From: JAGRMG01 sp047975215 | Lineage (GTDB): Bacteria; Pseudomonadota; Alphaproteobacteria; Rhodobacterales; Rhodobacteraceae | Reading direction: 5' to 3' | Assembly: GCA_047975215.1 (NCBI GenBank) | Contig: JBKEDD010000071.1 | Coordinates: 1 to 64,000 of the forward strand | DNA: 64,000 nucleotides | In this document: positions 43,954 through 53,486 of the stretch, in pieces | Position numbering within the stretch: the stretch's first letter is position 1 | How the letters are laid out: each line of letters begins with the position of its first letter | The notes under the pieces: generated by a model | Told to the model about the DNA's origin: nothing | What the model saw: the letters and a program-made list of their open reading frames with translations, nothing else | Database searches by the model: none | Translations under genes and position numbers: made by a program

Positions 43954-43990
43954 GCCACAGAACCGTGGCGGTCCGGTGCCAGTGCCGGAC
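43954..43990 (+). other. Tandem small hairpins between ntrC and ntrY
   Basis: GCCAC/GTGGC (43954-43958 with 43965-43969) and GTCCGG/CCGGAC (43971-43976 with 43985-43990) follow the ntrC stop at once. No T-run follows. They could end or weaken the dusB-ntrBC message before ntrYX. Confidence 0.35.
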
Positions 43991-44049
43991 AAGACCACGA
44001 CATATGGCGGTACGCCGCGTCGAGCGGCACATCAAGATGAGGTCAGCAG

Positions 44050-46386
44050 GTGGCGACCCGGTCACAGCAGGGGCCATTTCCGGCTTTGAACAGGTGGCGC
44101 AGGACGCGCCGGGCGCGAAATCTGGGTACGCTGGGGCTGGTCGTGCTGGGTCCGCTTCTGGCGCTTGCCACCTTCCTGGTGCTCGGGCCGTTCGATCTGC
44201 ACAGTTCGACGCAGGCGCTGCGCATCATTCTGCTTGCCGATCTGGTCTATATCCTGGTGGCGGCCGCGCTGGTTCTGGGCCAGGCCGTGCGGCTGATCGC
44301 GGCGCGGCGGGCGCGGTCGGCGGGATCCCGCCTGCATCTGCGGCTGATGGGCGTATTCACCCTGCTGGCCCTGGCCCCGGCGGTGATCGTGGCCGTATTC
44401 GCGGGGCTGACCGTCAATATCGGGCTTGAGGGCTGGTTTTCCGAACGCGTGCGCGAGGTCGTGGGCACGTCGCTGGCAGCCGCAGAGGCTTACGAGCGCG
44501 AACAGCACGAGGATCTTGCCGAGGACGCCACGGCGCTGGCCCGGTTCCTGGACCGCAGCCGCGATGCCGCCTTCTTCATGAACGATGCCGAATTGCGGCA
44601 TGTTCTGGCGCAGGGGCAGGGCCAGATCCAGCGCGGATTGCGCGAGGCCTATGTGGTCGACGGTACCGGCGAGATCCGCGCGCGTGGCGAACGCTCCTAC
44701 CTGTTCGACTTCGAACGCCCGGACGCCGAACAGATATCGCGGGCGCGCGAAACCGGGCTTGAGGTCATCCAGGACTGGGACAACAACGAGTTCCGGGCAC
44801 TGGTGCGGCTGGACGCCTTTGCCGACCGGCTCCTCTACGTCAGCCGCGAGGTGGATGGCCGGATCCTGAACCTGCTGGATGATACACAGCAGACGGTGAA
44901 GCTATATCATCAACTGGAGCGCGAACGTGGCCGGGTGCTGTTCGAGTTCGGCCTTCTCTACATCGGATTCGCGCTGATTCTGGTGCTGGCGTCGATTTGG
45001 CTGGGGCTGTGGTTCGCCGAACGCCTGTCGCGCCCCGTGGGGCGGCTGACGACGGCGGCGCAGCAGGTCGGTGCCGGCGATCTGGAGGTGCAGATCGAGG
45101 AGGAGGAAGGCGACGACGAGATCGCCATGCTGGGCCGGTACTTCAACCGCATGACGCGGCAGTTGAAGGGCCAGCGCCAGTCGCTGCTGGACACCACGCA
45201 GCAGATCGAACGCCGCCGGCGGCTGTTTGATTCGGTTCTGTCCTCGGTCACGTCGGGGGTTGTCGGGCTGGATGCCGGCGGGCGCATTACCTTCGTCAAC
45301 CGCTCGGCCGAACGCCTGCTGGGCTGGTCGGGCGACGAACAGTCGCTGGCGCTGGCCGTGGCGGTGCCCGAATTCGGGCCGCTGTTCGAAAGCCTGAGAG
45401 CCGGCGGCGCCGAGGTGGCGCAAAGTGAAGTCAAGGTGTCGCGCCAGGGGCGGCTGGAAAACCTGCTGGTGCGCGTCAGTACGCGGCGCGAGACCGAGGG
45501 CAAGCTTGAAGGTTATGTCGTGGCCTTCGACGACGTCACCGACCTTGTCAGCGCGCAGCGCCTTGCGGCCTGGGCCGATGTCGCACGGCGCATCGCCCAT
45601 GAGATCAAGAATCCGCTGACGCCGATCCAGCTGAGCGCCGAGCGAATCAAGCGCAAGTTCGCACCGCAGGTAGGCGAGGACGCGGACAAGCTGGAGGCCA
45701 TGACCGATGTCATCATCCGCCAGACCGGCGACTTGCGCCGCATCGTCGATGAATTCTCGCGTTTCGCGCGCATGCCCGAACCCGACCGTCACCAGGAGGA
45801 TCTGGTGCAACTGGTATCGGACGCCGTGCTGTTGCAACAGCAGGGCCAGCCCGGGGTCAAGATCACGGCTGATCTGCCGGATACGCCGCTGGTTGCCGAT
45901 GTCGATGCCACGATGCTGACGCAGGCGCTGACGAACCTTATCAAGAATGCTGGTGAAGCGATTCATACTCTTAAGGAAAATGGCCCGCCGGATGGGTTGG
46001 CGCCCGAGATTCGCGTACATCTTGCGGCGACGCCCGAGCAGTGCACGATTACCATCGCCGACAATGGCGTCGGTCTGCCCGAGGACCGCGCGCGGCTGTT
46101 CGAACCCTATGTGACCACCCGCGACGAAGGCACCGGCCTTGGCCTGCCCATCGTCAAGAAGATCATCGAGGAACATGGCGGCAGCCTCTTGCTCGAGGAT
46201 GCGCCGGTATTTGACGGGCAAAGCCATTTCGGGGCCATGGCCGTGATCCGCCTTCCCGTCGAACCGCAACCGGCCAGGCCGCCAGGGGCGCGACCGCCAG
46301 ATCGCGGCCCGAAAGACGGGAACCGGACAGGCCCGGTTTCCGATCGGCAGGCGCAATCCAGTACAGTGAAAGCAGGACAGACATGA
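44050..46386 (+). CDS. ntrY: Membrane sensor histidine kinase NtrY
   Basis: Sensor kinase of the NtrYX pair, linked in alphaproteobacteria to nitrogen, redox and envelope control. The 778-residue protein has four membrane helices (three in residues 25-125, one at about 300-320) around a periplasmic domain, then HAMP (about 322-375), PAS (about 395-490), the phosphorylated His517 in RIAHEIKNPLTPIQL, and an ATPase domain (NLIKNAGEA, ADNGVGLPE, GTGLGLPIV). It starts at GTG 44050 with GAGGT upstream. It overlaps ntrX by four bases. Confidence 0.95.
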   Translation: MATRSQQGPFPALNRWRRTRRARNLGTLGLVVLGPLLALATFLVLGPFDLHSSTQALRIILLADLVYILVAAALVLGQAVRLIAARRARSAGSRLHLRLMGVFTLLALAPAVIVAVFAGLTVNIGLEGWFSERVREVVGTSLAAAEAYEREQHEDLAEDATALARFLDRSRDAAFFMNDAELRHVLAQGQGQIQRGLREAYVVDGTGEIRARGERSYLFDFERPDAEQISRARETGLEVIQDWDNNEFRALVRLDAFADRLLYVSREVDGRILNLLDDTQQTVKLYHQLERERGRVLFEFGLLYIGFALILVLASIWLGLWFAERLSRPVGRLTTAAQQVGAGDLEVQIEEEEGDDEIAMLGRYFNRMTRQLKGQRQSLLDTTQQIERRRRLFDSVLSSVTSGVVGLDAGGRITFVNRSAERLLGWSGDEQSLALAVAVPEFGPLFESLRAGGAEVAQSEVKVSRQGRLENLLVRVSTRRETEGKLEGYVVAFDDVTDLVSAQRLAAWADVARRIAHEIKNPLTPIQLSAERIKRKFAPQVGEDADKLEAMTDVIIRQTGDLRRIVDEFSRFARMPEPDRHQEDLVQLVSDAVLLQQQGQPGVKITADLPDTPLVADVDATMLTQALTNLIKNAGEAIHTLKENGPPDGLAPEIRVHLAATPEQCTITIADNGVGLPEDRARLFEPYVTTRDEGTGLGLPIVKKIIEEHGGSLLLEDAPVFDGQSHFGAMAVIRLPVEPQPARPPGARPPDRGPKDGNRTGPVSDRQAQSSTVKAGQT

Positions 46387-47795
46387 GTGACATTCTGATC
46401 GTTGACGACGAACGCGACATCCGCGAACTGGTGTCGGACATTCTGGAAGACGAGGGCTATGCCACGAGGCTGGCCGGCAATTCCGATGACTGCATGGCCG
46501 CGATCAACACCGAGCCGCCGGCGCTGCTGATCCTGGATATCTGGCTCAAGGACAGCCGCATGGACGGCATCGACATCCTGAAGGCGGTCAAGCGCGACAA
46601 CCCCGACGTGCCGGTGGTCATCATATCCGGGCACGGCAATATCGAGATCGCGGTGGCGGCGATCAAGCAGGGCGCCTACGACTTCATCGAGAAACCGTTC
46701 AACATAGATCAGTTGCTGGTGGTGATCCGGCGGGCGATGGAAACGTCGCGGCTGCGTCGCGAGAACAACTCGCTGCGCCGCCGCGAGGTCACCAGCGCCG
46801 ACATGATCGGCGCCTCGGCGGCCTTCCGCGGGCTGGTCGGGCAGTTGAACAAGGTAACCAGATCCAACGGGCGCGTGATGCTGACCGGGCCGGCCGGTGC
46901 CGGCAAGGAGATCGCGGCGCGCTATATTCACGCCCATTCGAACCGCTCGGGCGCACCGTTCGTGTCGGTCAACTGCGCCAGCATCGAACCCGAGCGCATG
47001 GAAGAGGTGCTGTTCGGCCGTGAAACCCCCGAGCGCGGTGTCGAATCGGGGCTTCTGGAAGAAGCCCATGGCGGCGTGATCTATTTCGACGAGGTCGCCG
47101 ACATGCCTTCGGGAACGCAGTCCAAGATCCTGCGGGTGCTGGTAGACCAGCAGTTCCAGCGCGTCGGCGGTACCGACAAGGTCAGGGTGGATCTGCGGGT
47201 CATTTCCAGCACGAACAAGGATCTGGAAGCCGAGATTCAGGCGGGCCGGTTCCGCCAGGAACTGTTTCATCGCCTCAACGTGGTGCCGATCTCGGTTCCC
47301 TCGCTGGCCGAGCGGCGCGAGGACATCCCGCTTTTGGCCGAGCATTTCATCGCTGCCTGTCACGCCGGCCAGGGGTTGCCGCTACGCCAACTCAGCGAAG
47401 AGGCGGTGGCGCTGATGCAGACGATGGTCTGGCCGGGCAACGTGCGCCAGTTGAAGAACCTCGTCGAACGGGTGCTGATCCTGGGCGAAGGCAATGGCCC
47501 GATCGAAGTGCGCGAACTGCCCAATGACGACGACAAGATGGCCGAAGAGGGCCGCGTGGTGCTGTCGGGCGCCTTGGCCAGCCTGCCGCTGCGCGAGGCG
47601 CGCGAGGCGTTCGAACGCGAATACCTGCTGACCCAGATCAACCGGTTCGGCGGCAACATCAGCCGCACCGCGTCCTTCGTCGGCATGGAGCGCAGCGCGC
47701 TGCACCGCAAGCTGAAGTCGCTGGGCGTCGTCACCACCAACAAGGCCGGGGCGCGCGTGGCGCATGTGGACGAGGTGACGGAGGCGGCGGAGTAG
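46383..47795 (+). CDS. ntrX: Response regulator NtrX (lacks GAFTGA)
   Basis: NtrC-family regulator paired with NtrY. The 470-residue protein has a receiver with Asp52 (LLILDIW), an AAA+ domain with a degenerate Walker A (GPAGAGKE, 169-176) but an intact Walker B (IYFDEVAD), and a C-terminal Fis-type helix-turn-helix (about 425-455, NISRTASFVGMERSALHRK). The GAFTGA loop is replaced by VLFGRETPERGVESG (about 209-223). It therefore probably does not activate sigma-54 promoters. It shares ATGA with the end of ntrY. Confidence 0.95.
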   Translation: MSDILIVDDERDIRELVSDILEDEGYATRLAGNSDDCMAAINTEPPALLILDIWLKDSRMDGIDILKAVKRDNPDVPVVIISGHGNIEIAVAAIKQGAYDFIEKPFNIDQLLVVIRRAMETSRLRRENNSLRRREVTSADMIGASAAFRGLVGQLNKVTRSNGRVMLTGPAGAGKEIAARYIHAHSNRSGAPFVSVNCASIEPERMEEVLFGRETPERGVESGLLEEAHGGVIYFDEVADMPSGTQSKILRVLVDQQFQRVGGTDKVRVDLRVISSTNKDLEAEIQAGRFRQELFHRLNVVPISVPSLAERREDIPLLAEHFIAACHAGQGLPLRQLSEEAVALMQTMVWPGNVRQLKNLVERVLILGEGNGPIEVRELPNDDDKMAEEGRVVLSGALASLPLREAREAFEREYLLTQINRFGGNISRTASFVGMERSALHRKLKSLGVVTTNKAGARVAHVDEVTEAAE

Positions 47796-47807
47796 GCGCC
47801 GCCGCTC

Positions 47808-48290
47808 TCAGCCTTTCGCTGCGACCGGGTTCACGACCTGCCAGCCGCCGCCGTCATATCGGATCACGCAGGTTCGTGGCGTCAGGTCGGGCAGGGTGGT
47901 CGTCTGCCGCGCCGGGGCGGCGGCGCGCACCGCCGCCGAACACGGCGGCAGCGACACCGGGCTGTAGCCGCGCCGGGCCATGCACATGTCCGTCGCGCGG
48001 GCGCGCAGATCGCGGTTCACGTCCACGGTGTACAACTCGCCGCCGGCCCAGTATCCCGGCCCCACCCAGCAATTGCCGGCCCCGTCGCAGACCCGGGTGC
48101 CGGGAAAATAGACCGGCGGCCGCTGGCGCACCTGGTTGGCCACCGGCGCATCGCGCAGTGCCTGGACCTCGCATTCGGTGCTGTCGGCCTGCATCCGGCT
48201 GACCGAAACTCCGGGGCGATGATAAATCGTCATCGGCCCGCAACCGGCGATTGCCAGACCCAGGGCCATCATGAGGGACGCGTGCTTCAT
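47808..48290 (-). CDS. Putative lipoprotein
   Basis: A 160-residue protein with a lipoprotein signal peptide: MKHASLMMALGLAIAGC, with the lipobox cysteine at residue 17. The mature part has further cysteines (CEVQALRDA, RVCDGAGNCW, DMCMARRGYSP, PPCSAAVR, RTCVIRYD) and ends GGGWQVVNPVAAKG. I do not recognise a named family. It lies in the opposite direction between ntrX and trkA. The start at ATG 48290 is chosen because it puts the lipobox in the right place. Confidence 0.75.
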   Translation of the reverse strand: MKHASLMMALGLAIAGCGPMTIYHRPGVSVSRMQADSTECEVQALRDAPVANQVRQRPPVYFPGTRVCDGAGNCWVGPGYWAGGELYTVDVNRDLRARATDMCMARRGYSPVSLPPCSAAVRAAAPARQTTTLPDLTPRTCVIRYDGGGWQVVNPVAAKG

Positions 48291-48385
48291 GGCCCCATGT
48301 TGCCGCAGCAGCGTGGCGTTTACAATTGAATTGACCGGCCATGGGGGTTCTGTCATGCAAACCCGGCACAGGGGGACCGAGAAGC

Positions 48386-49759
48386 ATGAAGGTCATCATT
48401 TGCGGCGCCGGTCAGGTCGGATGGCAGATCGCCCGTCACCTCTCGGGCGAAAAGAACGATGTCACCATCGTCGACAACGATCCCGATCTGGTGCGCCGGG
48501 CCACCGATACGCTGGATGTTCAGGGGGTTGCGGGCTTTGCCAGTTACCCCGACGTGCTTGACCGCGCCGGGGCGGGCGATGCCGACATGGTGATCGCGGC
48601 CACCCATTCCGACGAGGTCAACATGGTGACCTGCCAGGTGGCGCATTCGGTGTTCTCGGTCAACCGAAAGATCGCACGGCTCAGGGCGCAATCCTATCTG
48701 CGCGCGATCTATTCCGACCTCTACCGCCGCGATCATCTGCCCATAGACGTGGTGATAAGCCCCGAACGCGAGGTCGCGGCGGCGGCGCTGCACCGCCTGT
48801 CGGCGCCGTCGACCTTCGATACCGAAACCTTCATGAACGGGCAGGCGCAGTTGCTGGGCATCTCGGTTGACGAGGAATGCCCGATCACCAACACCCCGCT
48901 GCGCCAGTTGACCGACCTGTTTTCAACCTTGCGCTCGATCGTGGTGGCGGTTCGGCGCGACGGAAGCCTGTTTGCCCCCGATCCGGGCGATCAGCTGTTT
49001 GCCGGGGATGACTGCTATGTTTTCTGCCATATAGAGGACGTGAGCCGAACGCTGGAAATATTCGGAAAGAAACAGAAAAAACAGGAACGGGTGGTAATCG
49101 TCGGGGGCGGGAACGTGGGCCTTGAAGTGGCCCAGACGCTTGAGGCGGGCAAGCGTATTCGCGCCAAGGTGATCGAACGCGACCGCCGACGCGCCGAGCG
49201 TGCCGCCGAGGCGCTGGAGCGAACCATCGTGCTGAACGGCGACGGGCTGAACGCGGCGCTTCTGAACGAGGCCGGTGTGGCGCGTGCCGATGCCGTGCTC
49301 GCGGTGACCGACGACGACAAGACCAACATGCTGGCCGCAGTGCGCGCCAAGTCCGAAGGCTGCCCGCTGGCCATCGCGCTGATCAACGATCCGACGCTGG
49401 TGCCGCTGGCGGGGCCACTGGGGATCGACGCCTACATCAACCCGCGCGCCACCACCGTCAGTTCGATCCTGCGCCACATCCGCCACGGCCGGGTGCGCCA
49501 GGTCTATTCCATCGGCGATGCCGAAGCCGAGGTGATCGAGGCAGAAGTCATGTCGACCTCGCCCATGGCGGGGCAGCAGTTGCGCGACATCGACTTTCCC
49601 GAAGGCGTGCTGGTGGGCGCGGTCCGCAAGGGGGGCGAGGTCGTGCGCCCGGTCGGAAAGCTGCGGATCGAGGAAGGCGATGTCGTCGCGATCTTTGCCA
49701 TGGCTGACGACGTGCCGGAGGTCGAGCGGCTGATGCAGGTCTCGATCGACTATTTCTGA
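48386..49759 (+). CDS. trkA: Trk potassium uptake regulatory protein TrkA
   Basis: Peripheral NAD(H)-binding subunit that gates the TrkH potassium channel. The 457-residue protein contains two tandem RCK units: Rossmann motifs IICGAGQVGWQIA (about 4-16) and VIVGGGNVGLEVA (about 235-247), each followed by a TrkA_C domain. I start at ATG 48386 (MKVIICGAG), the usual N-terminus. trkH follows after two bases. Confidence 0.96.
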   Translation: MKVIICGAGQVGWQIARHLSGEKNDVTIVDNDPDLVRRATDTLDVQGVAGFASYPDVLDRAGAGDADMVIAATHSDEVNMVTCQVAHSVFSVNRKIARLRAQSYLRAIYSDLYRRDHLPIDVVISPEREVAAAALHRLSAPSTFDTETFMNGQAQLLGISVDEECPITNTPLRQLTDLFSTLRSIVVAVRRDGSLFAPDPGDQLFAGDDCYVFCHIEDVSRTLEIFGKKQKKQERVVIVGGGNVGLEVAQTLEAGKRIRAKVIERDRRRAERAAEALERTIVLNGDGLNAALLNEAGVARADAVLAVTDDDKTNMLAAVRAKSEGCPLAIALINDPTLVPLAGPLGIDAYINPRATTVSSILRHIRHGRVRQVYSIGDAEAEVIEAEVMSTSPMAGQQLRDIDFPEGVLVGAVRKGGEVVRPVGKLRIEEGDVVAIFAMADDVPEVERLMQVSIDYF

Positions 49760-49761
49760 GG

Positions 49762-51297
49762 ATGCCGCAACGAGCCAAACCCGGCGTGCTGGCACGCCTG
49801 CCGCTGTTCCTGCTGATCTGGGGCGTTGCGTCGCTGTCGATGTGGGTGCCCGCCAGCCACGCCCTGATCCGCGATCAGCACGCGGTATCGCGGTCGTTCT
49901 TCTACTCCGGGCTTCTGGGCGTCATCTGCGTCGTCCTGATCGCGCTGGCACGCAGCGGCCGCCCGGCCAGATACGGCGCGTTGGGTCAGCTTCTTGCGCT
50001 GCTGGCGACCTTTGCGATTCTGCCGGTGTTCCTTGCGGTGCCGCTGCATGATGCCGTGCAGAATACCAGGTTTCTCAACGCCTATTTCGACATGGTCAGC
50101 GCCATCACCACCACCGGCGCCGATCTGTTCCACGATCCCGCGCGGCTGGATGCGTCGGTGCATCTGTGGCGGGCGCAGGTCGGCTGGATGGGCGGCCTGG
50201 TGATGTGGATAGCGGCCTCGGCGATTCTGGCGCCGCTGTCGCTGGGCGGATTCGAAGTGACGGCGCGCGGCCAACCCGGCCGTGCCGCATCCGCGCCGGT
50301 GCAGGCATCGCAGGCAGATCCGCGCCGGCGTCTCGTGCGCGCCGCCGTCGCGCTGGCGCCGGTCTATGCAGGGCTTACGGTCGTGGTCTGGGTGCTGCTG
50401 CTGATCGCCGGCGAAAGATCGCTGACGGCGCTGGCGCACGCGATGTCGGTTATGGCGACCTCGGGCATATCGCCGGTAGGCGGCCTCGAGGGCAGCCGGA
50501 CCGGGATCACCGGCGAGGCGATCCTGTTCCTGTTCATGTTGTTCGCCCTGTCCCGGCTGACGTTTTCCGGCGACACGGCTGCCGGCGGCCGCCACGGACG
50601 GCTGACCCGCGACCCCGAATTCCTGCTTGGCCTGATCGTCGTTCTCGGGCTGACCGGACTGTTGTTCCTGCGGCACTGGCTGGCGGCGCTGGACGTGAAC
50701 GCCGCCGAGGACGGCGTGCAGGCCTTGCGGGCGCTGTGGGGGGCGATGTTCACGGTCATGTCGTTCCTGACCACCACGGGATTTGAAAGCGCCGACTGGG
50801 ACCAGACGCAGCACTGGTCGGGCCTGGGAACCTCGGGGCTGATACTGATGGGTCTGGCGCTGATCGGCGGCGGCGTGGCGACGACCGCCGGCGGGGTCAA
50901 GCTGCTGCGGGTCTATGCCCTTTACCTCAACGGGCTGCGGGAGCTTGAGCGGCTCGTCCATCCGTCCTCGGTGGATGGCGGCAGGGCGCGCAGCCGACGC
51001 ATCCGGCGCGACGGTGCATTCGTCGCCTGGGTGTTCCTGATGCTGTTTGCTCTCTCGGTGACGCTGGTCACGGTGACGCTGGCGGCGTTCGGTTCCAGTT
51101 TCGAGCAATCCTTGGTGCTCAGTATCGCCGCCCTGTCCACCACCGGGCCGCTGATCGAGGTCGCGGCGGAGGTGCCGATCCGGCTGGCCGAGCTTGGCGC
51201 CCCGGCCAAGGGCGTGTTGTGCGCCGCGATGGTTCTGGGGCGGCTGGAAACGCTGGCGATCATCGCGCTGTTCACGCCCGATCTGTGGCGCAACTGA
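49762..51297 (+). CDS. trkH: Trk potassium transporter membrane subunit TrkH
   Basis: Potassium channel-like transporter of the inner membrane. The 511-residue protein has about ten helices and four pore-loop repeats; selectivity-filter-like segments are SAITTTGADLF (about 112-122), MATSGISPVGG (about 230-240), FLTTTGFESADW (about 335-346) and ALSTTGPLIE (about 457-466). It starts two bases after trkA, so the two are co-translated. Confidence 0.95.
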   Translation: MPQRAKPGVLARLPLFLLIWGVASLSMWVPASHALIRDQHAVSRSFFYSGLLGVICVVLIALARSGRPARYGALGQLLALLATFAILPVFLAVPLHDAVQNTRFLNAYFDMVSAITTTGADLFHDPARLDASVHLWRAQVGWMGGLVMWIAASAILAPLSLGGFEVTARGQPGRAASAPVQASQADPRRRLVRAAVALAPVYAGLTVVVWVLLLIAGERSLTALAHAMSVMATSGISPVGGLEGSRTGITGEAILFLFMLFALSRLTFSGDTAAGGRHGRLTRDPEFLLGLIVVLGLTGLLFLRHWLAALDVNAAEDGVQALRALWGAMFTVMSFLTTTGFESADWDQTQHWSGLGTSGLILMGLALIGGGVATTAGGVKLLRVYALYLNGLRELERLVHPSSVDGGRARSRRIRRDGAFVAWVFLMLFALSVTLVTVTLAAFGSSFEQSLVLSIAALSTTGPLIEVAAEVPIRLAELGAPAKGVLCAAMVLGRLETLAIIALFTPDLWRN

Positions 51298-51431
51298 TCC
51301 GTCCCGGTCCCGCGCGGTGCCGGACAGTGCATTTTTCTTGTGGAATCTCCCGGCGCGCCGCGACATACTCGTCCGAAGGGGGCGGGCCGCCTTGCGGTGC
51401 GTGGCAGTAGAGAAGGCGAGATTTGAGAATT

Positions 51432-51671
51432 ATGGCTTCGGACAGACAGAATCTTCAGGACGCATTCCTGAACCACGTGAGAAAGACCAAGGTTCCGGTC
51501 ACGATCTTCCTGATTAACGGCGTGAAATTGCAGGGCGTGATCACCTGGTTCGACAATTTCTGCGTTCTGCTGCGCCGGGACGGTCAGTCGCAACTGGTAT
51601 ACAAGCATGCGATCTCGACCATCATGCCCTCGCAGCCGATCAGCCTTTACGAGGGCGAAGACAACTCTTGA
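51432..51671 (+). CDS. hfq: RNA chaperone Hfq
   Basis: Hexameric Sm-like protein that pairs small RNAs with mRNAs. The 79-residue protein shows Sm1 (FLINGVKLQGVITWFDNFCVLL in parts) and Sm2 (YKHAIST) motifs, and begins MASDRQNLQDAFLNHVRK as in other Rhodobacterales. An in-frame TTG at 51423 has AAGG at better spacing and would add three residues (MRI). The gene shares its stop with the hflX start. Confidence 0.97.
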   Translation: MASDRQNLQDAFLNHVRKTKVPVTIFLINGVKLQGVITWFDNFCVLLRRDGQSQLVYKHAISTIMPSQPISLYEGEDNS

Positions 51672-52948
51672 TGGAGCATGAGAGGGTTGGCACCCGAGCC
51701 TGGGTGCTGCACCCCGAACTGAAATCCGACAGTCACCGCCGCGACCCCGCTCCGGCGCTGGACGAGGCTATGGCGCTGGCAGCGGCGCTGCCCGGGCTGG
51801 ACGTGATCGGCGGCGAGGTCGTGCGGTTGTCCAGGGCCCATCCCGGGTTGCTGTTCGGTACCGGCAAGATCGACGAACTGGCCGGACGCCTGGCGGCGAA
51901 CGAGATCGGCCTTGTCCTGATCGACGGGCCGGTAAGCCCGGTGCAGCAACGCAACCTCGAAAAGAAATGGGCGGTCAAGATTCTCGACCGGACCGGGCTG
52001 ATCCTGGAAATATTCAGCGACCGCGCCGCCACCCGCGAGGGTGTGTTGCAGGTCGAGATGGCGGCGCTGTCCTATCAGCGTACCCGCCTGGTGCGGGCCT
52101 GGACCCACCTAGAGCGCCAGCGAGGCGGGCTGTGCTTCGTGGGCGGACCCGGCGAAACTCAGATCGAGGCCGACCGACGCGCCATCGACGACCAGCTGGT
52201 GCGGTTGAAGCGGCAGTTGGAAAAGGTGGTGAAGACCCGCGAGCTGCACCGCGCCGCGCGGGCCAGGGTGCCCTATCCGGTCGTTGCGCTCGTTGGCTAT
52301 ACCAACGCCGGGAAATCGACCCTGTTCAACCGTCTGACCGGCGCCGAGGTGATGGCCAGGGACATGCTGTTCGCGACGCTCGACCCGACCATGCGGCGCG
52401 TGGTGCTGCCCGACGGCCCCGAGGTGATCCTGTCCGATACGGTGGGCTTCATCAGCGATCTGCCGACCGAACTGGTCGCCGCCTTCCGCGCCACGCTGGA
52501 GGAGGTGCTGGCGGCCGACCTGATCGTGCATGTTCGCGATATCAGCCACCCCGGGACCGCGGCACAGGCCAGGGACGTTGAGGCGGTACTCTCGGCGCTT
52601 GGCGTGGACGAGGACCGCGCCCGGATCGAGGTCTGGAACAAACTTGACCGGCTGGGGGCCGAGGCGCGCGATGCGACCCTCGCACGGGCAGCGCGCGAGA
52701 ACGGTGTCTACGCGATTTCCGCGGTGACGGGCGAGGGGCTTGATGCGTTGTTGGCCGGCATCGCCCGTGCCTTGCAGGACGTGCGCCACGAGACATGTCT
52801 GCATCTGCGCTTTGACGAAGGCCGCCGCCGCGCCTGGCTTTACGAACAGGAACTGGTGCGCGAAGAGAGCCAGAGCGAGACCGGGTTTGACATCACCGTT
52901 CAGTGGAGCGCGCGGCAGGAAGAGAAGTTCGCGGCTTTGCGGGGGTAG
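51671..52948 (+). CDS. hflX: Ribosome-associated GTPase HflX
   Basis: GTPase that binds the 50S subunit and splits stalled ribosomes under stress. The 425-residue protein has the N-terminal HflX domain with the glycine-rich linker RGGLCFVGGPGETQIE (about 151-166) and the G domain: G1 GYTNAGKS (209-216), G3 DTVGF and G4 NKLD. It starts at ATG 51671, overlapping the hfq stop by one base, the classical hfq-hflX pair. The gene is complete. Confidence 0.97.
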   Translation: MEHERVGTRAWVLHPELKSDSHRRDPAPALDEAMALAAALPGLDVIGGEVVRLSRAHPGLLFGTGKIDELAGRLAANEIGLVLIDGPVSPVQQRNLEKKWAVKILDRTGLILEIFSDRAATREGVLQVEMAALSYQRTRLVRAWTHLERQRGGLCFVGGPGETQIEADRRAIDDQLVRLKRQLEKVVKTRELHRAARARVPYPVVALVGYTNAGKSTLFNRLTGAEVMARDMLFATLDPTMRRVVLPDGPEVILSDTVGFISDLPTELVAAFRATLEEVLAADLIVHVRDISHPGTAAQARDVEAVLSALGVDEDRARIEVWNKLDRLGAEARDATLARAARENGVYAISAVTGEGLDALLAGIARALQDVRHETCLHLRFDEGRRRAWLYEQELVREESQSETGFDITVQWSARQEEKFAALRG

Positions 52949-53059
52949 GGCGGTTCGTGCCTGCGCGCCGACCGTTTCATGCGATACGCCATTCAATACC
53001 GTGCCGGGCGCGAATTGTCCGGTATCCGTCGTGGCCCCGGCAGTTTCTGCGCAGGCCGG

Positions 53060-53266
53060 CCCGAAGGAATTTCGCATTTGATCTGAGGCATAAACCGCGG
53101 CTTCGAGGACGTTCCAGAACGCATGCGGGTCGAACAAATCGCAGATGTCTGCGAGCGTTTGGACAAAGGTGTCAGAACCTTTGGCGCCTATGCGTCGCAG
53201 ACGGGCCTGGAGCTTGGAGAGGGCCATCTCGATGGGATCGAGATCGGGGTAGAACGGACGAAACAA
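53060..53266 (-). pseudogene. IS630-family transposase C-terminal remnant
   Basis: Within the 538-base gap 52949-53486, minus-strand codons from 53266 spell FRPFYPDLDPIEMALSKLQ, then RRIGAKGSDTFVQTLADICDLFDPHAF and EAAVYASD in sequence. This is the C-terminal end of IS630/ISRSO5-type transposases, where the Glu of DPIE is the third catalytic acid. A TGA two codons upstream and loss of the rest of the gene show it is dead. The remaining parts of the gap contain no gene I recognise. It marks past transposition at the edge of the CoA-metabolism cluster. Confidence 0.72.
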
Positions 53267-53486
53267 GAATCAGCAAGCCGTGCAAGGAATACGGCGAATA
53301 ATCGACACCAAGGCACATCTTGTGCGATCTGCGCATTGGGATTTGGCTCAAGGCAATCAGCCTCTCCGTCTTTCCGCGAATGTTGTCCGCATATTGGCCT
53401 CGATCTGCCACCGGGATACGCGGCTCTCGCACCGTGTCGAAGGGCATTTGCGCCCCGCGGGCGGTGGCGCCGAGCGGGACAGGGCG

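Noticed and set aside
53172..53447. Minus-strand 91-codon frame beginning MPFDTVREPRIPVADRGQ
   Set aside because: It overlaps the transposase remnant in another frame and I recognise no family. It may be part of the decayed element, but I cannot support it as a gene.
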